DNA from: Alphaproteobacteria bacterium
GTDB taxonomy: Bacteria; Pseudomonadota; Alphaproteobacteria; Caulobacterales; Parvularculaceae
Assembly (NCBI GenBank): GCA_016125425.1
Contig: WGLT01000018.1
Coordinates: forward strand, 1-64,000
Reading direction: 5' to 3'
Length of the DNA stretch: 64,000 nt
This document shows positions 17,532-26,293 of the stretch, in pieces (position 1 is the first letter of the stretch; each line of letters begins with the position of its first letter). A program made the position numbers and the translations under genes. Under the pieces are notes generated by a model. It was not told the origin of the DNA. It saw nothing but the letters and a program-made list of their open reading frames with translations, and did not search any database.

Positions 17532-18247
17532 GAAAGCCTCCCCGACAGATGATAGAAATTGACGATCCATTCTGCGATCAGCCGGCGGTCGGTCGGCTTG
17601 GCGAGGCTTTCGAGCGCCGCCTCGACGGTTTCGGCCGGCATGCGGCCTTCGCGCGCGCGAAACAGCGCGGCCGAAAAGTCGGCGTCGAATTCGGGATGCA
17701 TCTGAAAAGAGATCGCCGGGCCCTGCGCATAGGCGAGCGCGCCGTAAGGCGTGAAGTCGGAGCCGGCGATCACGCGCGCGCCGAGGGGCGGCGCGACGAC
17801 CTGATCCTGATGCGAGACCACGCAGGACAAACGGCGCGCGGCGGGGCGCATCCAGTCTTCCTCGCGCCGGACTTCGTAATCATGCACGCCCGCCCCCCAG
17901 CCCTTGTCGGATTTGACGACATGGCCGCCAAAGGCTTTCGCCATCGCCTGATGGCCGAAACAGACGCCGACATTCGGCTTTCCCGCCGCCGCCATGTCAC
18001 GAATGAAGCCTTCGAGCGGGCCGAGCCATTCATGGTCTTCATAGACGCCATAGGGCGAGCCGGTGATGATCGCGCCGTCGATCGAAGAAACGGCAGGAAA
18101 GGGCGCGCCTTCGACGAGCGGATAGGTCTTGTAGCGGAATCCCGGCGCAAGCGGGGCGAGCATGCGCGCCATCATGTCCGGATAGAAGCCGAATCGTTTT
18201 TGCAGAAGGGGCGGCGGCGCGCCCGTCTCGATGATCGCGATCAGCAC
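17528..18247 (-). CDS. class I glutamine amidotransferase (GMP synthase-like, stand-alone)
   Basis: A 239-residue single-domain class I amidotransferase. The nucleophile elbow is GVCFGHQAM (Cys96), the oxyanion region is IITGSPYGVYEDHEW and the catalytic His-Glu pair lies in SFQMHPEFDADF. Stand-alone members include gamma-glutamyl hydrolases and amidotransferases of uncertain acceptor. It is coupled by ATGA overlap to the GST gene, so a role in gamma-glutamyl or glutathione-conjugate breakdown is attractive but inferred. No synthase domain is fused and no obvious acceptor enzyme is adjacent. Confidence 0.88.
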   Translation of the reverse strand: MLIAIIETGAPPPLLQKRFGFYPDMMARMLAPLAPGFRYKTYPLVEGAPFPAVSSIDGAIITGSPYGVYEDHEWLGPLEGFIRDMAAAGKPNVGVCFGHQAMAKAFGGHVVKSDKGWGAGVHDYEVRREEDWMRPAARRLSCVVSHQDQVVAPPLGARVIAGSDFTPYGALAYAQGPAISFQMHPEFDADFSAALFRAREGRMPAETVEAALESLAKPTDRRLIAEWIVNFYHLSGRLS

Positions 18248-18310
18248 GCAGCCCTCCCGATACGCGGACTGACCCTGTCATTGGCGGCGGGCGCCGGGCG
18301 CGTCAAGCGT

Positions 18311-18586
18311 CTATTCGGCCGGGCTTTTGGGCGCCGGGTGAGTCCGGTCGATCGTCGATCTGATGACGGGGGGGAAGCGGTGGTGGTGCTTGAGCAGCGA
18401 GGCGTCGATGTGCGGCCACTTGCGGCGGATCGTGCGCACCAGCGCCTGAACGGGAGTCATATAAGGGGCGAGCAGCGCAAGTCCGATCGTCAGAAGAATG
18501 AGGCCGACCGGGATCGGCGTCGGCGTCAGAATAGCGCCTGTGATCACCAGAAATCCGCCGAAAACCTTATGCATGAACGGCAGCAT
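18311..18586 (-). CDS. small membrane protein, PGPGW-like
   Basis: A 91-residue protein with two hydrophobic segments (FGGFLVITGAILTPTPIPVG and LILLTIGLALLAPYM) joined by a Pro-containing turn, then a basic, His-rich tail (KWPHIDASLLKHHHRFPP). The layout recalls the PGPGW family of small bacterial membrane proteins of unknown role; the exact PGPGW motif is replaced by PTPIPVG. The ATG at 18586 was chosen because GGAG precedes it and the hydrophobic core starts soon after; the frame upstream of it is Arg/Cys rich and unconvincing. It is 63 bases downstream of nothing on its strand and stands alone. Confidence 0.6.
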   Translation of the reverse strand: MLPFMHKVFGGFLVITGAILTPTPIPVGLILLTIGLALLAPYMTPVQALVRTIRRKWPHIDASLLKHHHRFPPVIRSTIDRTHPAPKSPAE

Positions 18587-18785
18587 GCCGAACGCTACTC
18601 CAAAGACCTGCTTACGCCTTGCGCGCCCGCAAATCCGCCGCCGCAAAGGTTGCGCTATGCAACACAGATAGGGGCTCGCGCGACCAGCGTAAAGGGAAAC
18701 TTCCAACGCAGGCTTAACTCTGCGGTTCACAAATTGTTAAGCCGCGCGCTAAGTCGGCGTGCGGAATGAGAAAGAGGGCGGCGCG

Positions 18786-20312
18786 ATGGCCTATCGATCC
18801 TTGCGGGATTTCATTGAGCGGCTGGAGGCGGCGGGCGAACTCGTTCGCGTCCGCGAGCCGGTTTCGACCGTTCTCGAAATGACGGAGATCCAGACGCGGC
18901 TCCTCGCCGAGGGCGGCCCGGCGGTGATTTTCGAGCAGCCCGTGACGGCCGACGGGCGGATTTCGCCGATCCCGGTGCTGGTTAATCTGTTCGGTACGGT
19001 CAAGCGCGTCGCCATGGGCGTCACGCTCGGGGGAGAAGAGCGCGCCGATGCGGCCGCCCTGCGCGCGGCCGGAGAAACGCTCGCCTTCCTGCGACAGCCC
19101 GAGCCGCCGGCCGGCCTGCGCGAGGCGATCGAACTTTTGCCTCTGGCGAAAACCGTGATGTCGATGAAGCCCGCCCGGGCGCACGCCGCGCCGTGTCAGG
19201 AGATCGTGCTCGAAGGCGACGACGTCGATCTCGGCGCGCTGCCGGTCCAGACCTGCTGGCCGGGCGAGCCCGCACCGCTCATCACCTGGCCTCTCGTCGT
19301 GACGCGCGGGCCGGGCGCGGCGAAAGAGGACGACTTCAATCTCGGCATCTACCGGATGCAGGTGATCGGAAAAAACAAAACGATCATGCGCTGGCTGAAG
19401 CATCGCGGCGGCGCGCAGCAGCATGCGCGCTGGGCGCGCGAACGGCGCGAGCCGCTGCCGGCCGCGGCCGTGATCGGCGCCGATCCGGGCGTCATCCTCG
19501 CCGCGGTGACGCCGACGCCCGACACCTTGTCGGAATATCTTTTCGCCGGACTGCTCCGTGGACGGAAGGCGGAGCTTGTCGATTGCAAGCGCGTGCCGCT
19601 GAAGGTTCCGGCCGAAGCCGAAATCGTGCTTGAGGGCCATGTTTCGCTCGACGAGTATGCGGATGAAGGTCCCTATGGCGACCATACGGGCTATTACAAC
19701 TCCGTCGAGCGTTTTCCGGTTTTCACTGTGTCGGCGATCACGATGCGCCGCAATCCGATTTATCTCTCCACATTCACCGGGCGCCCGCCGGACGAGCCGA
19801 GCGTTCTCGGCGAGGCGCTGAACGAGGTTTTCATCCCGCTCTTGCAGCAGCAGTTTCCGGAGATCGTCGATTTCTGGCTGCCGCCGGAAGGGTGCTCATA
19901 CAGAATCGCCGTTATCTCGATAAAGAAGGCTTATCCGGGGCACGCCAAACGCGTGATGATGGCGGCGTGGTCCTATCTTCGCCAGTTCATGTATACGAAG
20001 TGGATCATCGTCGTCGACGACGACATCAATGCGCGCGACTGGAAGGATGTGATGTGGGCGATTTCGACGCGTATGGATCCGGCGCGCGACATCACGGTCA
20101 TTGAAAACACCCCGATCGACTATCTCGATTTCGCCTCGCCGGAGAGCGGGCTCGGATCGAAGATCGGCCTCGATGCGACGAATAAATGGCCGCCCGAGAC
20201 CAAGCGCGACTGGGGGCGGAAGATTAGAATGTCCGAGGACGTCATAAAGCGCGTCGACGCGCTGTGGCCGTCGCTCGGCCTGCCGGGGAGCGGGAAGAGC
20301 ATTTGGAAGTAG
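18786..20312 (+). CDS. ubiD: UbiD family decarboxylase
   Basis: A 508-residue UbiD (E. coli UbiD is 497), a prenylated-FMN-dependent decarboxylase of 3-polyprenyl-4-hydroxybenzoate in ubiquinone synthesis. Recognisable parts are the N-terminal [20 protein letters not shown], the central [19 protein letters not shown] and HRGGAQQH, the active-site [13 protein letters not shown], and the C-terminal [19 protein letters not shown]. The prenyl-FMN synthase UbiX is not in this window. The ATG at 18786 follows GAGGGCGG; an ATG at 18759 would add nine residues. The gene is convergent with the branched-chain amino acid operon, with 177 bases between them in which no gene was seen. Confidence 0.93.
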   Translation: MAYRSLRDFIERLEAAGELVRVREPVSTVLEMTEIQTRLLAEGGPAVIFEQPVTADGRISPIPVLVNLFGTVKRVAMGVTLGGEERADAAALRAAGETLAFLRQPEPPAGLREAIELLPLAKTVMSMKPARAHAAPCQEIVLEGDDVDLGALPVQTCWPGEPAPLITWPLVVTRGPGAAKEDDFNLGIYRMQVIGKNKTIMRWLKHRGGAQQHARWARERREPLPAAAVIGADPGVILAAVTPTPDTLSEYLFAGLLRGRKAELVDCKRVPLKVPAEAEIVLEGHVSLDEYADEGPYGDHTGYYNSVERFPVFTVSAITMRRNPIYLSTFTGRPPDEPSVLGEALNEVFIPLLQQQFPEIVDFWLPPEGCSYRIAVISIKKAYPGHAKRVMMAAWSYLRQFMYTKWIIVVDDDINARDWKDVMWAISTRMDPARDITVIENTPIDYLDFASPESGLGSKIGLDATNKWPPETKRDWGRKIRMSEDVIKRVDALWPSLGLPGSGKSIWK

Positions 20313-20489
20313 AGCGTCAATGCAATTTTCATCTGTTGACGGAATGCTTTGATGTTTTTTGTGGTTTGGATGCGGGCGCAGCGAAACGGCGAGCGGCTCT
20401 TTTTATCTTCTCCGGTCCTTCGGCCTGCGGCCGCGCCGCGCCAAGCGGCGCAAAAGAACCGACCGGCGTCCGGAAAAACTCTGCGCGCC

Positions 20490-21536
20490 TTAGGCTTCAA
20501 GCGCTTTGCAGACCGTGTCGGCAAATCCGCTGCAAGATTGAGAACCGCCGATATCAGCGGTGCCTTCGCCGGCGGCGATCGCCCTTTCGACGGCGGTTTC
20601 AATCGCATCCGCCGCGTTTTCGGCCTTCAAAGCGTGCCGCATCAGCATGGCCGCGCAGAGAATGGCGCCCGCGGGATTGGCCTTGTTTTGCCCGGCAATA
20701 TCGGGGGCGGACCCATGGATCGGCTCATAAAGTCCGCCGCCGCTTGCTCCGAGCGAGGCCGACGGCGCAAGCCCGATCGAGCCAGCGATGACGGAGGCTT
20801 CGTCGCTCAAAATATCTCCGAACATGTTTTCGGTGACGATGACGTCGAAGCGCGCGGGCGCCTGGACAAGCTTCATCGCCATCGCGTCGACGAGCACATG
20901 TTCGAGCGCGATGTCCGGATATTCCGCTGCGTGCAATTCGCTGACCGCAGCGCGCCAAAGCCGCCCGGTCGCCAGCACATTCGCTTTGTCGACGGACGCG
21001 ACTTTGCCGCGGCGGCTGCGCGCCGCTTCGAAAGCGACGCGGGCGACGCGCTCGACTTCCTCGCGCGTATAAGCGCAAGAATCGCGCGCCGCCCGGACGC
21101 CCTCCTCCCTATCTCCGAAATAAACGCCGCCGATCAGTTCACGAACAATGAGAAGATCCGTTCCTTTCGCGATATCGTTTTTCAGCGGCGACAAATGCTC
21201 AAGACCCGGCGTCATCTTCACGGGACGCAAATTCGCAAAGACGCCAAGCTCTTTTCTGAGTTTCAAAAGTCCGGCTTCCGGCCGCGCCGGGCCGCGGTCC
21301 CATTTCGGTCCGCCGACCGCGCCGAGAAACACTGCGTCCGCTTCAAGACACGCGCGCCGCGTTTCGGCCGGAAAGGGATCGCCCGTACGATCGATTGCAA
21401 TTCCGCCGAAATCGCACTCGACGAACGACAGAGAGATACCGGACAGGGCGGCGGCGCGCTCCATCACGGCGCGGGCTGCCGCGCCGACTTCGGGGCCGAC
21501 TCCGTCGCCCGGCAGATAAGCAATCGTGAACGTCAC
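20490..21536 (-). CDS. leuB: 3-isopropylmalate dehydrogenase
   Basis: A 348-residue NAD-dependent beta-decarboxylating dehydrogenase completing the leucine branch up to 2-oxoisocaproate. Family marks: AYLPGDGVGPEV, the substrate-binding LLKLRKELGVFANLRPV, the catalytic-Lys region KVASVDKANVLATG, the metal-binding VTENMFGDILSDEASV, and the NAD-site GLYEPIHGSAPDIAG. It is last of the nine-gene ilv-leu operon; its ATG overlaps the leuD stop as ATGA. The stop lies 177 bases from the convergent ubiD stop. Confidence 0.97.
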   Translation of the reverse strand: MTFTIAYLPGDGVGPEVGAAARAVMERAAALSGISLSFVECDFGGIAIDRTGDPFPAETRRACLEADAVFLGAVGGPKWDRGPARPEAGLLKLRKELGVFANLRPVKMTPGLEHLSPLKNDIAKGTDLLIVRELIGGVYFGDREEGVRAARDSCAYTREEVERVARVAFEAARSRRGKVASVDKANVLATGRLWRAAVSELHAAEYPDIALEHVLVDAMAMKLVQAPARFDVIVTENMFGDILSDEASVIAGSIGLAPSASLGASGGGLYEPIHGSAPDIAGQNKANPAGAILCAAMLMRHALKAENAADAIETAVERAIAAGEGTADIGGSQSCSGFADTVCKALEA

Positions 21537-22114
21537 GCATGCGCCCTTTCATAAGCTTCGATGGCGGGCAATTGGTTGAGAAGATGACCGAGCGGATCGA
21601 CGCCGTCGAGCAGACACCGCCGCGCGAAAGCTTCGACTTCGAAGGTCGTTCCCGAGCCGTCCGAAAGCGTTACGGAAAGCGTTTCAAGGTCGATTGTCAC
21701 TTCCGCGCCGGGCGAAGCGAGCAGTTTTGCATGTGTCTTTTCGTCGACTGTGACAGGCAGCAACCCGTTTTTCAGCGCATTGCTTTTAAAGATATCGGCG
21801 ATGTCAGAAGAGATGACGGCCCGGAAGCCGAAGTCGACCAGCGCCCAGGGCGCATGCTCCCGGCTCGACCCGCAGCCGAAATTCGACCCGGCCACGAGAA
21901 TGCGATGCGTTTGAGGATCGACGCCGTTGAAAACCGAAGAGTTCTTCGGCCGTCCGTCCTCGTCGTAACGCCAGTCGTAGAAGACCACTTTGCCGAGCCC
22001 TTTCCGCGACGTCGTCGTCAGGAAGCGCGCCGGGATAATTTGATCGGTGTCTATGTTTTCCTGCGGCAGAACCATTGTGCGCGAGGTCAACGCCGAAAAC
22101 TTGTCAAGCGACAT
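21533..22114 (-). CDS. leuD: 3-isopropylmalate dehydratase small subunit
   Basis: A 193-residue LeuD, the swivel subunit that with LeuC isomerises 2-isopropylmalate to 3-isopropylmalate. It carries NIDTDQIIPARFL near the start and GSNFGCGSSREHAPWAL, the family signature, near residue 65. The start at 22114 was chosen because SLDKFSALTSRTMVLPQ aligns with known LeuD N-termini; it overlaps the end of leuC by 11 bases, and its stop overlaps leuB. The longer open frame upstream lies inside leuC and is not LeuD-like. Confidence 0.96.
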   Translation of the reverse strand: MSLDKFSALTSRTMVLPQENIDTDQIIPARFLTTTSRKGLGKVVFYDWRYDEDGRPKNSSVFNGVDPQTHRILVAGSNFGCGSSREHAPWALVDFGFRAVISSDIADIFKSNALKNGLLPVTVDEKTHAKLLASPGAEVTIDLETLSVTLSDGSGTTFEVEAFARRCLLDGVDPLGHLLNQLPAIEAYERAHA

Positions 22115-23531
22115 GGCGCGCCTCCTTCGCGGCGGAAAGATAGGGACGGGGATCTGTGATCTTGCCTTCGATCGCCGAAGCGGCGGCGGTCGCAGGACTC
22201 GCAAGAACGGTTCGAACGCCCTGTCCCTGACGTCCGACGAAATTACGGTTCGACGTCGATACGACAAGTTCGCCGGGCGCGCCTTTGTCGCCGTTCATGG
22301 CGATGCACATCGAACAGCCTGGTTCGCGCCATTCTGCCCCCGCCTCGATGAAGATACGATGGAGATTTTCCGCCTCCGCGGCCCGTTTGACGGCTTCCGA
22401 GCCCGGCACGACAAGCGCCGTGACGCCCTTGGCGATCTTGTGGCCGCGCATGACCTCCGCCGCTTCGCGCAGATCCGAAAGCCGCGAATTGGTGCAGCTC
22501 CCAATGAAAACCCGGTTGACCGCAATTTCAGAAAAAGGCTGGCCGGGATTGAAGCGCATATAGGCGGCGGCTTCCCGTTCCGAGTCCGTTTCCGGCGCGG
22601 GCGCGCGCGAATCGACAGGCGCGGCCGCGTCCGGCGAGACGCCATAAGTGATCATTGGTTTCAGATTGGTCGCATCGATCGTCACCTCGCGATCGAAGCT
22701 CGCGCCGTCGTCGGTCGGCAGGCGGCGCCATTCGGCGAGCGCGCGCTCCCAGTCGTCGTCCTTCGGAGCGAAGTCGCGGCCCTTGACCCATTCGAATGTT
22801 TTTTCGTCCGGCGCCGTCATGCCGAAGCGCGCGCCCGCTTCGATCGACATATTGCAGAGGGTCATTCGTCCTTCCATCGACAGTGCAGAGACGGCTTCGC
22901 CGGCGAATTCGACGGCATAGCCCTGTCCGCCGTCGGCGCCGATCTCGGCGATCATGGCGAGCGCCATGTCCTTCGCGCCGACGCCGTCCGGCGGCAGTCC
23001 TTTGAAAATAACCCGCATCGATTTCGGCTTGCGCTGCAACACGCATTGCGTCGCAAGCGCATGACCGACCTCCGTCGTGCCGATTCCAAAAGCGAGCGCG
23101 CCGAATGCGCCATGCGTCGATGTGTGGCTGTCGCCGCAAACGATGGTTTTTCCAGGCTGCGTCAAGCCCAGCTCAGGTCCGATCACGTGAACGATGCCGC
23201 GCCGCGGATCGCCGAGATTGAGAAGCTGGACGCCGTGCTTCTCGCAGTTGCGGATAAGCGTCCGCACCTGGGCTTCTGCGTCCTTGGTCGCATAGGGCGG
23301 ACGCCCCGAAGCATCCGCCTGAAGGGTCGGCGTCGAATGGTCGAGGGTTGCGAATGTAAGGTCCGGCCGTCGGACCTTGAGCCCTCTTTCGTCAAGCGCG
23401 GAAAAAGCCTGGGGCGACGTCACCTCATGAACGAGATGCAGGTCGATATAGAGAACCGCTGGAGCTTCCGGCGTTTCTTCGACGACAACGTGGCGCCGCC
23501 ACAGTTTATCAAACAGCGATTGCGGCCGCAC
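22104..23531 (-). CDS. leuC: 3-isopropylmalate dehydratase large subunit
   Basis: A 475-residue aconitase-superfamily protein (E. coli LeuC is 466). The three [4Fe-4S] ligands are visible: one Cys in VFIGSCTNSR and two in the PGCSMCIAMNGD motif. The N-terminal IDLHLVHEVTSPQAF and the substrate-binding VCGDSHTSTHGAFGALAFG are intact. It forms the catalytic heterodimer with LeuD, encoded directly downstream with an 11-base overlap. Its own start overlaps the end of ilvE by 23 bases, an unusually long coupling overlap; the family-like N-terminus QSLFDKLWRRHVV supports this start. Confidence 0.97.
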   Translation of the reverse strand: MRPQSLFDKLWRRHVVVEETPEAPAVLYIDLHLVHEVTSPQAFSALDERGLKVRRPDLTFATLDHSTPTLQADASGRPPYATKDAEAQVRTLIRNCEKHGVQLLNLGDPRRGIVHVIGPELGLTQPGKTIVCGDSHTSTHGAFGALAFGIGTTEVGHALATQCVLQRKPKSMRVIFKGLPPDGVGAKDMALAMIAEIGADGGQGYAVEFAGEAVSALSMEGRMTLCNMSIEAGARFGMTAPDEKTFEWVKGRDFAPKDDDWERALAEWRRLPTDDGASFDREVTIDATNLKPMITYGVSPDAAAPVDSRAPAPETDSEREAAAYMRFNPGQPFSEIAVNRVFIGSCTNSRLSDLREAAEVMRGHKIAKGVTALVVPGSEAVKRAAEAENLHRIFIEAGAEWREPGCSMCIAMNGDKGAPGELVVSTSNRNFVGRQGQGVRTVLASPATAAASAIEGKITDPRPYLSAAKEARHVA

Positions 23532-24474
23532 GATGCGCCTCCTTGGATTCCCCTACATAGCGAAGCCAGTTCCACCGGTCCGCCGTGACGCCGGTGAACA
23601 AGCCGAAGAAGCGCTCCTGCAACAACGCCGTGATCCGTCCTCTGCCATTTGCTTTGACGCGTCGTCCGTCAACGGAGCGCACGGGCGTGATTTCCGCCGC
23701 CGTGCCCGTGAAAAAGATTTCATCGGCGAGATACAGCGACTCGCGCGGCAGGGGCTGTTCGATAACTTCGAGCCCCTCGGCGCTCGCGAGTTTCATCACC
23801 GTGTCGCGCGTGACGCCCTGTAATATCGAGGCGGAAGCGGGCGGCGTGTAGATTTTTCCTTTTCGCACGAGAAACAGATTTTCGCCCGCGCCTTCGGAAA
23901 TGAGGCCATTGACATCAAGGCCGATCCCTTCGGCGTAACCGCGCGACTTCGCCTCACGTGAAATGAGAACGCCTGAAAGGTAATTGCCGCCGGCTTTCGC
24001 CGCCGCGGGGATGGTGCCCGGCGCGACGCGCCGCCAGCTCGATACGCACACGTCAACGCCGTTCATTCTGCCGTCTTCGCCAAGATAGGCGCCCCACGGA
24101 AAGCCTGCGACGGCGACCTGCACCTTGGCTTGCGACGAGGGCGCGACGCCGATCTCGCCATAACCGTAGAACGCGATCGGGCGGAGATAGGCGCACTTTA
24201 ACCCGTTCTCGCGGACGACCAGCGCGCAGGCCTCGACCAATGTGTCGAGGTCGTAAGGCAGCTCGCAGCCATAAATGGCCGCGGAGTCGAACAGACGCTC
24301 GATGTGATCGACGAGACGAAACGCCGCCGGGCCCGAGGGCGTGTCGTAAACGCGGATTCCTTCGAAAAACGACGTGCCGTAGTGCAGGGCGTGCGAAAGC
24401 ACGTGCACGGTCGCTTCGCGCCAGGGTCTAAGCGCGCCGTCCATCCAAATATACGCTGTTTCCTCGATCGCCAT
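23509..24474 (-). CDS. ilvE: branched-chain amino acid aminotransferase
   Basis: A 321-residue class IV PLP aminotransferase performing the last step of Ile, Val and Leu synthesis with glutamate as amino donor. Signatures are HALHYGTSFFEGIRVY near residue 27, the PLP-Lys segment AAKAGGNYLSGVL, EGAGENLFLVRKG and the cofactor-phosphate region FFTGTAAEITPV. The gene sits 9 bases after leuA and overlaps leuC by 23 bases. Placement in the middle of a leu run, rather than in the ilv part, is characteristic of this operon. Confidence 0.96.
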   Translation of the reverse strand: MAIEETAYIWMDGALRPWREATVHVLSHALHYGTSFFEGIRVYDTPSGPAAFRLVDHIERLFDSAAIYGCELPYDLDTLVEACALVVRENGLKCAYLRPIAFYGYGEIGVAPSSQAKVQVAVAGFPWGAYLGEDGRMNGVDVCVSSWRRVAPGTIPAAAKAGGNYLSGVLISREAKSRGYAEGIGLDVNGLISEGAGENLFLVRKGKIYTPPASASILQGVTRDTVMKLASAEGLEVIEQPLPRESLYLADEIFFTGTAAEITPVRSVDGRRVKANGRGRITALLQERFFGLFTGVTADRWNWLRYVGESKEAHRAAAIAV

Positions 24475-24483
24475 TTCATGCTC

Positions 24484-26034
24484 CTAGGCCGCGCCGGCGA
24501 GCGCCGAGGCGCCCCGCGCGAATTCGATGTGATTGAAAGCGGCGACAAGCGCCTCGCTCGCTGCGATGATGACATCCGGGTCTTCGCCGGCGCCGACGAA
24601 CACGCGGCCGTCAGCGGCGACGCGAACCTCTGCGCGGCATGAGCCGGAAGCGGACGCTACGTCGATATTGTCAAGCATCGCTGATACGCCGGTCGCAGAG
24701 CAAAGCGCGTTAAAGATCGCTTCGAAGGGCGCAGCCCCGACCCCGATCTCGCATACTCGTCCGCGCCGCGAATGTTGAAGCGTCAACCGCGCGAAAGGAT
24801 TCATCCGAGCTTCGGCGCTTGCGCGAATTTCGACGCGATTGAGCCGCCATCCGGCCTCGCCCGGGGTCTGTCCGCTGATCAAGGCGCAAAGGTCGCTGTC
24901 GGTCACCTCGCGTTGCTTGTCGGCAAGCTCCTTGAACGCGGTGAAAACAGATTCAAGGCGATCGGCCCCGAGCTCGATGCCGAGCGCGGCGGCGCGCGCC
25001 TTGAGAGCGTGCTTGCCGGAGTGCTTGCCGAGCACCAGCTCATTTGACGGCACGCCCACATCGCTCGGCGTCATGATTTCATAGGTTCGGCGGTCCTCGA
25101 GAACGCCGTGCTGGTGAATGCCCGCTTCATGCGCGAACGCGTTCCGTCCTACGATCGCCTTGTTGCGCGGCGGCGTCTGGCCTGTGAGTTCGCCGAGTAG
25201 CTTGCTCGCGGCGAAAAGTTCTTTCGTCGCAATCGCCGTGTCCGCGCGGAAATAGTCCTGCCGCGTTTTGAGCGCCATGATGACTTCTTCAAGCGCGCAA
25301 TTGCCTGCGCGCTCGCCGATTCCGTTGATCGTGCCTTCGATCTGATTGGCGCCTGCGCGGATGGCGGCGAGGCTATTCGCCGCCGCCATGCCGAGATCGT
25401 CGTGGCAATGCGCGGAAAAGATAACGCCTTCGGGGCGCCTCACGGACGCGATGAGGTCGCGGAACAGCTCGTAGATCTCCTCAGGCGAGGCATAGCCGAC
25501 GGTGTCCGGCACATTCAGAATATCGGCGCCCGCTTCGGCGGCGCATTCGAGCGCTTCTTTCAGAAAGGCGCGTTCGGTGCGAATGGCGTCCTCAGCCGAA
25601 AACTCCACTTCGTCAAAGCGCCCTTGGGCCGACGAAACGCTACGTTCAATCTCGCGCAGGACGCCGTCAGTGGACAATTTGAGTTTCGCTTCGCGGTGCG
25701 TGGGACTGGTGCCGAGGAAGATGTGCAGACGTCGGCGCCGTGCGGCCGTCAAGGCCTTCTCGGCGGCTTCGATGTCGCTTTCGATCGTCCGCGAGAGCGA
25801 ACAGATCGTCGGGGCCCGAACCTCTTCGGCGACGCGGGCGATCGCCTCCGCATCGCCGGGAGAAGCGGCTGCGAAACCTGCTTCAATGACATCAACGTTC
25901 AAACGTTCAAGCGCCTTCGCCATCGAGAGTTTGGCTTCGACGGACATTGAAAATCCCGGCGCCTGTTCGCCGTCGCGCAAGGTCGTGTCGAAGATGGCGA
26001 TGCGGCGCGGATATGTTTCAGCTGACTGCGCCAT
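24484..26034 (-). CDS. leuA: 2-isopropylmalate synthase
   Basis: A 516-residue LeuA1-type synthase joining acetyl-CoA and 2-oxoisovalerate. The TIM-barrel domain opens with FDTTLRDGEQAPGFSM, holds the metal-binding His pair in FSAHCHDDLGMAAANS and the IEGTINGIGERAGN segment; residues about 380-510 form the LeuA allosteric domain, so leucine feedback inhibition is expected. It overlaps the small-subunit gene ilvM by 17 bases, and ilvE follows after 9 bases. As the committed leucine enzyme it has both this expected feedback and the operon attenuator. Confidence 0.97.
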   Translation of the reverse strand: MAQSAETYPRRIAIFDTTLRDGEQAPGFSMSVEAKLSMAKALERLNVDVIEAGFAAASPGDAEAIARVAEEVRAPTICSLSRTIESDIEAAEKALTAARRRRLHIFLGTSPTHREAKLKLSTDGVLREIERSVSSAQGRFDEVEFSAEDAIRTERAFLKEALECAAEAGADILNVPDTVGYASPEEIYELFRDLIASVRRPEGVIFSAHCHDDLGMAAANSLAAIRAGANQIEGTINGIGERAGNCALEEVIMALKTRQDYFRADTAIATKELFAASKLLGELTGQTPPRNKAIVGRNAFAHEAGIHQHGVLEDRRTYEIMTPSDVGVPSNELVLGKHSGKHALKARAAALGIELGADRLESVFTAFKELADKQREVTDSDLCALISGQTPGEAGWRLNRVEIRASAEARMNPFARLTLQHSRRGRVCEIGVGAAPFEAIFNALCSATGVSAMLDNIDVASASGSCRAEVRVAADGRVFVGAGEDPDVIIAASEALVAAFNHIEFARGASALAGAA

Positions 26035-26293
26035 GTACGACCTCCCTGACCGGCGTTGGCGTTACGCGCGCCACATGGCGCACGCCTTCGATTCTCGCGA
26101 TTTGCCGCGATAGCAGATCGACGCAACGGTTCTCGTCGCGCGGCGCGACGCCGACCGTCATGTTCGAACGGTTGAGGTCGGAGCCCATGGTCATCGCCTT
26201 GACGTCAAAGCCGCGCGCTTCAATGACGCCGAGCAGCCTGCGAATTGCGCCTTCGACTGCGTCGAATTCAATCCTGATGCTGTCAATGTTCAT
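26018..26293 (-). CDS. ilvM: acetolactate synthase small subunit, short IlvM-like form
   Basis: A 91-residue single ACT domain: IRIEFDAVEGAIRRLLGVIE, then the GFDVKAMTMG strand and a C-terminal IEGVRHVARV strand. Typical alphaproteobacterial IlvH/IlvN subunits are about 160-180 residues with a second domain; this one has only the ACT half, like E. coli IlvM of AHAS II. In that enzyme the short subunit gives little valine inhibition, so control by attenuation may matter more here (inference). It overlaps ilvG by 11 bases and leuA by 17 bases, guaranteeing coupled translation. Confidence 0.88.
   Translation of the reverse strand: MNIDSIRIEFDAVEGAIRRLLGVIEARGFDVKAMTMGSDLNRSNMTVGVAPRDENRCVDLLSRQIARIEGVRHVARVTPTPVREVVHGAVS

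Noticed and set aside
20313-20489. Terminator after ubiD
   Set aside because: CGTCAA/TTGACG could pair around a 15-base loop and TTTTTT follows 13 bases later, but stem, loop and spacing are all poor.
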